DNA from: CAVPDE01 sp963702565
GTDB lineage: Bacteria; Desulfobacterota; DSM-4660; Desulfatiglandales; HGW-15
Length of the DNA stretch: 64,000 nucleotides
Direction: 5' to 3'
Assembly: GCA_963702565.1 (NCBI GenBank)
Contig: CAVPDE010000016.1
Location: forward strand, 62,001-126,000
How positions within the stretch are numbered: the stretch's first letter is position 1; the number at the start of each line of letters is the position of its first letter. A program made the translations under genes and the position numbers. Positions 60,162-64,000 of the stretch are shown here, one piece after another. Under the pieces are notes generated by a model that searched no databases, was not told where the DNA came from, and saw nothing but the letters and a program-made list of their open reading frames with translations.

Positions 60162-61048
60162 CGTTTGTTGCTATAGTTGTAGAGGATAGGCCTGTTCACC
60201 TCTACGCCGAAGGTTTTGAAATAGGGGTGGCACTTGGAGAGCAGCATAAAGATGATCGGTTTGGGCAAATGTTCTTTCTCTTCATCCAGGGTGTCGAAAT
60301 TGCCTCCTCCCTTGGAGATGAAGAGGTCTGCTTTGCCGATCTCCTGTTTCAATGCCTCTGAACATCGGCTGAGAATGGTTCCCGGCACGGGCGCTTGAAT
60401 CCCGTTTTGGATCACCTCCGCAAGATGCTCCATTCCCACAGCACGCGCCTCCTTCAGTGTCACATCGTTCATGGCAGGCACGCTCTTGACCACCAGAACG
60501 AATTCGATATCGAAAAGACCCTTCACCGTTTCCATGAAGAGCTTGTCCAAAACAATCTCGCCGCAATTGTCCGCAAAATAAAGGATGCGCTTGCTGCGCC
60601 TCAGGTTTTCTTCAAGCTTTTCGCACTCCTTCGGGTCCAGAGGAAGATCCAGCTTTTCTTTGATGGTATTCTCTATGTCCGCCACGTTCTGCGGCACCAT
60701 GAAATCGATGGCGTTTCCAAGAATCGCGAGCTTCGCAGCCGTGTAAAGCGGGTTCGTGGACTTCTCCACCCAGGACCTGAGACGGGGATAGAGTTCCATG
60801 ACCACAGCGTTCTGCCGCTCTTTTTCAGCGGCAAAGGGATCCGGATCGTTCATGGCACGGTGGATCTTCTCCATCACCATTTCTATGACGTGTACGCTCG
60901 TCGTTTCCCAGAAACGGCCTTGAAGGGAGGGAATATCGAGAATCTCGGTGTAGAGGGCCTTGATCTTCTCCTCATCAAGAGGCAGCCGCCTCAACACCGA
61001 GATGGACATGTTCAGAACGCAGGGGATGCAATCCGGCTTGATCAGCAT
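60158..61048 (-). CDS. DUF89 damage-control phosphatase-like protein, copy 1
   Basis: 296 residues. An N-terminal Cys pair PDCIPCVLN (8-11), ILGNAIDF near 110, ILYFADNCGEIVLDKLF near 153-169 and ISKGGGNFDTL near 245 match DUF89, a family of metal-dependent phosphatases that clear damaged phospho-metabolites. Translationally coupled to the molybdopterin oxidoreductase. Divergent from a second DUF89 gene 164 bases away. Confidence 0.88.
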   Translation of the reverse strand: MLIKPDCIPCVLNMSISVLRRLPLDEEKIKALYTEILDIPSLQGRFWETTSVHVIEMVMEKIHRAMNDPDPFAAEKERQNAVVMELYPRLRSWVEKSTNPLYTAAKLAILGNAIDFMVPQNVADIENTIKEKLDLPLDPKECEKLEENLRRSKRILYFADNCGEIVLDKLFMETVKGLFDIEFVLVVKSVPAMNDVTLKEARAVGMEHLAEVIQNGIQAPVPGTILSRCSEALKQEIGKADLFISKGGGNFDTLDEEKEHLPKPIIFMLLSKCHPYFKTFGVEVNRPILYNYSNKR

Positions 61049-61107
61049 AGAACGACGCCTTTCTAAAGATCGGTTATTTGTTGATACTTGCCGTTTCCCC
61101 GTTCATC

Positions 61108-61137
61108 TTGTCAACAAGAAAGTACGGGAACTATTCT
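61108..61137 (+). promoter_or_regulatory. Divergent promoter region between the two DUF89 genes
   Basis: Plus strand: TTGTCA (61108-61113), 18-base spacer, TATTCT (61132-61137). The -35 lies in the palindrome CTTGT-CA-ACAAG (61107-61118), whose other strand reads TTGACA, a possible -35 for the opposite gene. Confidence 0.4.
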
Positions 61138-61212
61138 GCGAAAAATGGTATAGGTTCCGGGCGAAGATCATGACAAAACTGAGGGGAACACGGGTAAAGG
61201 AGGCTTTGGCAG

Positions 61213-62082
61213 ATGCGACCACATCCGGAGTGCGGGTTGTGCATGATGAAATGGGTTTATGAAAGAGTGGGCAATTCATTGAGCGAGCAGCAACAGTTCT
61301 CAATCCTCAAAAAGCTCACGGCTGTCTTCGCAAAGGAAGCGGATCCCTCCATGAATATGGGCATCCTCTGCAACAGGTGCGTGGGGGCTGTGCACGACTT
61401 TCTTCTCGCCTCTTCCGGTTCCTATGAGCCTTTGAAGCGCAAGAGCAACGAGGCCGCAGCACGGCTGATCGAGAAAGCGAAAAAGTTCATCGAGAACAGT
61501 GCGACTCCCGGCGAGCGATTCGTGAAAGCGTGCGGGCTCGCAGCGGTGAGCAATGTCGCGCCTATCGGCGTGCCCACAGCCCCATTTGAATTCTCCCTGG
61601 TGGAAGATATCATCCAGGGCAAAGTTCCTCTGCCTGTGCCTGCCGGCGACATTTATGGGGCCGCTTCAAAGGCTCGAAACGTTTTCTATGTCGCTGACAA
61701 TGCCGGCGAGATCGGTTTTGATTCTCTCGTGATTTCTCTCCTCAAGAAGATGGGGGCGAAAGTGACCCTCGCTGTCAAAGAGGGGCCCTTCTTCGACGAT
61801 GCCACTCTGGAGGATGCCCGCTACTTCGGCCTTGAACAGATCGCCGACGCTGTGCACGCCGTGAAGGGGGGCATTTTTGTCCCGGAAGAGACCGATGAGG
61901 AACTGTCCCTCGCTTTTAAAAACAGCGACTTCGTGATTTCGAAGGGTACGGGCAACTTCGAGGTTTTCAAAGGATATGGGAAGGGAAAGCGGGTGCTTTT
62001 TCTCCTCAAAGCCAAGTGCGGACCCGTCTCAAAAGAGACGGAGACGCCTGAAGGGCAGTTTATCGTAAGGCTGGAAGCCTAA
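61213..62082 (+). CDS. DUF89 damage-control phosphatase-like protein, copy 2
   Basis: 289 residues, with AAAGGAGG 8-10 bases before the ATG. N-terminal PECGLCMMKW (7-10), VFYVADNAGEIGFDSLVISL near 157-176, DDATLEDARYFGL near 196 and VISKGTGNFEVFKGYGKG near 238-255 parallel the first DUF89 protein but with low overall identity. This variant is rich in extra Cys (CNRCVGAV near 56) and may bind a metal cluster. Divergently arranged with copy 1, suggesting co-regulation. Confidence 0.87.
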   Translation: MRPHPECGLCMMKWVYERVGNSLSEQQQFSILKKLTAVFAKEADPSMNMGILCNRCVGAVHDFLLASSGSYEPLKRKSNEAAARLIEKAKKFIENSATPGERFVKACGLAAVSNVAPIGVPTAPFEFSLVEDIIQGKVPLPVPAGDIYGAASKARNVFYVADNAGEIGFDSLVISLLKKMGAKVTLAVKEGPFFDDATLEDARYFGLEQIADAVHAVKGGIFVPEETDEELSLAFKNSDFVISKGTGNFEVFKGYGKGKRVLFLLKAKCGPVSKETETPEGQFIVRLEA

Positions 62083-62272
62083 ACCTCTGCCCTGACCGCT
62101 TCCCCTCCCCGCTTTGGTCCAACAGATGGCGTTTGAGCTTCTTCAACCCTGACCTGACGAGCGTTTAGATCTCCAGTCAATGGGGAGTGAAACAGGTTCA
62201 GACTTCCCACTACGTATCGTAATGAAAAGCGAAGGGATGGCCCTTTAGGGGCATGATTAGCAGAAACAATCG

Positions 62273-63328
62273 CTATTTCATTGTTCTAACAGCTCTGGCA
62301 GAGTGGCGCCGCTGGCCATAATTACCACCAGGAGCATTTTCCACCTCGCTAATAGCAACATCACCCTTACCAAAATATGCAACGTGAGCATACCTAAATC
62401 CGTAGCGCGTTAGCCGATCAGAACTCCAGCTATCATATATACTTCCTGCAAAGACGGTATCTATGTGCTGTCCCATTTCGGTTTGAGTCGGTTCCAATAG
62501 AGAACAAAGCTCTTCAATCGTTGGCAGCCGCCAATCAGTGTACCCTCCAAACTTCTTTGCGTTCAGCTCCTGTACATATTCCAACGCTGCACCAAAAAAA
62601 GCTTCTGGTGAAGCGCCTTCCTTCTGCCACATCAATTTTGTCACCCTGTCAGTTACTGTCCCGTCACCATTGTCCACGAAGTCATTGGGGAAATCCCCGC
62701 TTGGATTGTAGGATTTGCTGAAAAAATTGCGATCTTTGATCATTTTGAAAATGTCATTTTCGTACAAATTCTGTTCTGGTCGTTCTCTCAAAGGTATCCT
62801 TACAAATTTAACCTCTGGCGCTTTTTTGGGGATGGCTGCAACACGCTCCTGCGTGCTTTTGCCTTCCTGCAGAGCCTGAGAACCCACTGCACCAGTATCA
62901 CCAGGGGGAACATCTTTACTCGCTCGCCTAAGATTAATCGGCCTTATAGAGTCACTACCGCTTCCAGGTTGATCAATAATGCTGTATTTAGCATATGACC
63001 CTTGAAAGGTATTTTCATCCGACGCTTTTAGTTTTGCAGAATAATCGACTTTGTCACCCGCATACATCAACAGATATAGGTTATTGCCACTAACAACGCC
63101 TCTCACAGGATAATCACCAAGCACTCCACTGACATCTCTCTTTTCTTGCTTGAAATTTGCTTTACCCCATTCTGGAGAAACCCAAATACCTGCAATATTC
63201 ATTTCAGGTGCATCTTTCTGCGAATCCAGCCATTTTTGTCCTTCCGTCATGGGTACCCCGCAAGAGGTCAATGAAAGAGCAAGGGTTAGGGCTAGGAGAG
63301 TTTTGCAAGAATGCTTTCTTGAATTCAT
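62273..63328 (-). CDS. DUF1566-domain lipoprotein
   Basis: 351 residues from ATG 63328 (GAGGTG six bases upstream). A signal peptide TLLALTLALSLTSC ends in a lipobox Cys near residue 23. The middle part is unrecognised. The C-terminal DUF1566 (Lcl) domain has DNGDGTVTDRVTKLMWQKEG, FGGYTDWRLPTIEELCSLLE and a terminal RHSARAVRTMK. These domains have a C-type-lectin/FGE-like fold and are common in surface lipoproteins of this group. The longer frame from GTG 63361 is less likely. Confidence 0.87.
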   Translation of the reverse strand: MNSRKHSCKTLLALTLALSLTSCGVPMTEGQKWLDSQKDAPEMNIAGIWVSPEWGKANFKQEKRDVSGVLGDYPVRGVVSGNNLYLLMYAGDKVDYSAKLKASDENTFQGSYAKYSIIDQPGSGSDSIRPINLRRASKDVPPGDTGAVGSQALQEGKSTQERVAAIPKKAPEVKFVRIPLRERPEQNLYENDIFKMIKDRNFFSKSYNPSGDFPNDFVDNGDGTVTDRVTKLMWQKEGASPEAFFGAALEYVQELNAKKFGGYTDWRLPTIEELCSLLEPTQTEMGQHIDTVFAGSIYDSWSSDRLTRYGFRYAHVAYFGKGDVAISEVENAPGGNYGQRRHSARAVRTMK

Positions 63329-63406
63329 GCAACACCTCGAGTTCAATTTTTCCATTATCACGCGGCGTTTCTCAGAGAACAGGTGAACTTCCTTCTTACG
63401 AGGCGA

Positions 63407-63435
63407 AGCATAGAGGGATTTGCCTTGTGTGTCAA
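63407..63435 (-). promoter_or_regulatory. Promoter of the DUF1566 lipoprotein gene
   Basis: Minus strand: TTGACA (63430-63435), 17-base spacer, TATGCT (63407-63412); leader about 70 bases. Immediately upstream of the -35 lie three direct repeats (63439-63480). Confidence 0.6.
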
Positions 63436-63438
63436 GGA

Positions 63439-63480
63439 TGAAGCTAGACCATGTGAAGCTAGACCATGAAGCTAGACCAT
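63439..63480. repeat. Triple direct repeat TGAAGCTAGACCAT
   Basis: Three exact copies of the 14-mer start at 63439, 63454 and 63467 (periods 15 and 13). They directly adjoin the -35 of the DUF1566 promoter. Possible activator sites or a slippage product. Confidence 0.75.
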
Positions 63481-63892
63481 GATGTTATGAATGTTTATCT
63501 TCCGCTGAAATGGGTCGGTGATGGCACAAAGAGGGGGGTTACGATTAACACCCCAAGTCTATTGCGAAGTCAAGAAATCGTAAGGTTACGATTTCGAAGT
63601 CTTGAATTGGCAGATCATCAGCGGCGGCTTCCAATCCGTATCGAAGTGGAAAGCGAAGGTGTGGGTTATCTGGCAAGAGCTTCAAATCATAACGGGAAGT
63701 TGAGCGGGAGCCCGCAGTATGGGCGATCCGCTCCAACGTATCGTTGGGCAATGTTCTATGCTCATGATGTAGCATTGTCATGCACTCTCTCTATTCCCTC
63801 TTACTGAGTTACTTGTTTACGGTCGGCCCTGTCACCACCCGAACGGCACATAGCGGCTGGACGAATCGGGCAACCTGCCACATGGCAGACCT

Positions 63893-64000
63893 CTACGACA
63901 ACGGATGGTACAGCTTGAGCATTTCGACAGTGCGACGCCATGCGTCGCGGTCGTCGTCGCGACGATAGGCACCGGCAGGCTCTCCTTTGGCGCCCGTTTG
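63893..64000 (-). CDS. C-terminal end of a probable dienelactone hydrolase family protein, cut by window edge
   Basis: The reverse strand from the window edge is open for 35 codons and ends at TAG. It reads GEPAGAYRRDDDRDAWRRTV followed by EMLKLYHPLS. The pattern AYRxDDxxDAWRRT resembles the conserved C-terminal helix of dienelactone hydrolases, after the catalytic His. Only the last 35 residues are visible, so the assignment is tentative. Confidence 0.5.
   Translation of the reverse strand, partial: QTGAKGEPAGAYRRDDDRDAWRRTVEMLKLYHPLS

Larger units (their letters stand above)
63329..63892. other. Gene-poor stretch downstream of the DUF1566 promoter
   Basis: Contains the DUF1566 promoter and a triple direct repeat at its left end. 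From about 63480 to 63890 there is no convincing gene; frames on both strands are short and unlike known proteins. Confidence 0.55.

Noticed and set aside
63466..63807. 113-codon plus-strand frame (and a minus-strand frame across it)
   Set aside because: It begins inside the triple direct repeat, has no ribosome site and no recognisable motif; too weak to call.

Overview
The window reads as a chromosomal segment of an uncultured anaerobic bacterium, most likely a member of the Desulfobacterota (former Deltaproteobacteria). This placement is an inference. It rests on the coaX-folP-ftsH order, the broad set of small-acid catabolic genes (tripartite tricarboxylate transporter, Liv-type ABC transporter, MmgE/PrpD, BKACE, UPF0261, two DUF89 proteins, a molybdopterin oxidoreductase), and the many short dyad repeats between genes. 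No rRNA, tRNA, CRISPR array, integrase or transposase was recognised.

Layout: 1-3405 (minus) is a tightly coupled housekeeping operon ftsH-folP-coaX, with coaX cut by the window edge. 3755-6886 (plus) holds a DegT-type aminotransferase and NAD synthetase. 6961-8475 (minus) holds a BKACE enzyme and a lyxose-isomerase-like cupin. 8616-19073 (plus) is a catabolic locus: an AEC carrier, a GntR regulator, TctCBA transporter, TIM-barrel isomerase, split transketolase, aldo/keto reductase and a DUF1537 acid-sugar kinase. It looks like uptake and breakdown of a sugar acid. 19158-21166 (minus) holds an SBF-like transporter and a crotonase. 21372-23622 (plus) holds an amidohydrolase followed by the decayed remnant of a tandem copy.

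23990-37741 is a cell-surface block: a secreted beta-helix protein, a lytic transglycosylase, and a 1968-residue DUF4347/beta-helix/LamG/cadherin-like protein. The giant gene's stop codon overlaps the start of a PAS-GGDEF-HD cyclic-di-GMP signalling protein, and a TraB/GumN protein follows. This giant-protein/GGDEF pair is the best candidate for an undescribed system. The middle of the giant gene is far more GC-rich than its ends and neighbours, which suggests imported ectodomain modules.

37800-40004 has a cytochrome c lipoprotein and a YgiQ radical-SAM protein. 40027-50287 (minus) is a second catabolic locus (EthD-like protein, two MmgE/PrpD proteins, FAD oxidoreductase, complete Liv-type ABC transporter, isochorismatase-family hydrolase). 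It starts from a strong promoter carrying an inverted repeat. 50615-55940 mixes an RNA methyltransferase, a response regulator, a zinc-ribbon membrane protein, NudC, a PLP decarboxylase and a lipoprotein. 56194-62082 has UPF0261, an HD hydrolase, a molybdopterin oxidoreductase coupled to a DUF89 protein, and a divergent DUF89 paralogue. 62273-64000 has a DUF1566 lipoprotein and the 3-prime end of a probable dienelactone hydrolase.

The most pervasive non-coding feature is a set of intergenic elements, each built from its own short word repeated imperfectly on one arm and, usually, its reverse complement on the other. Several supply the stop codon and last residues of the adjacent gene, or end immediately before a start codon.
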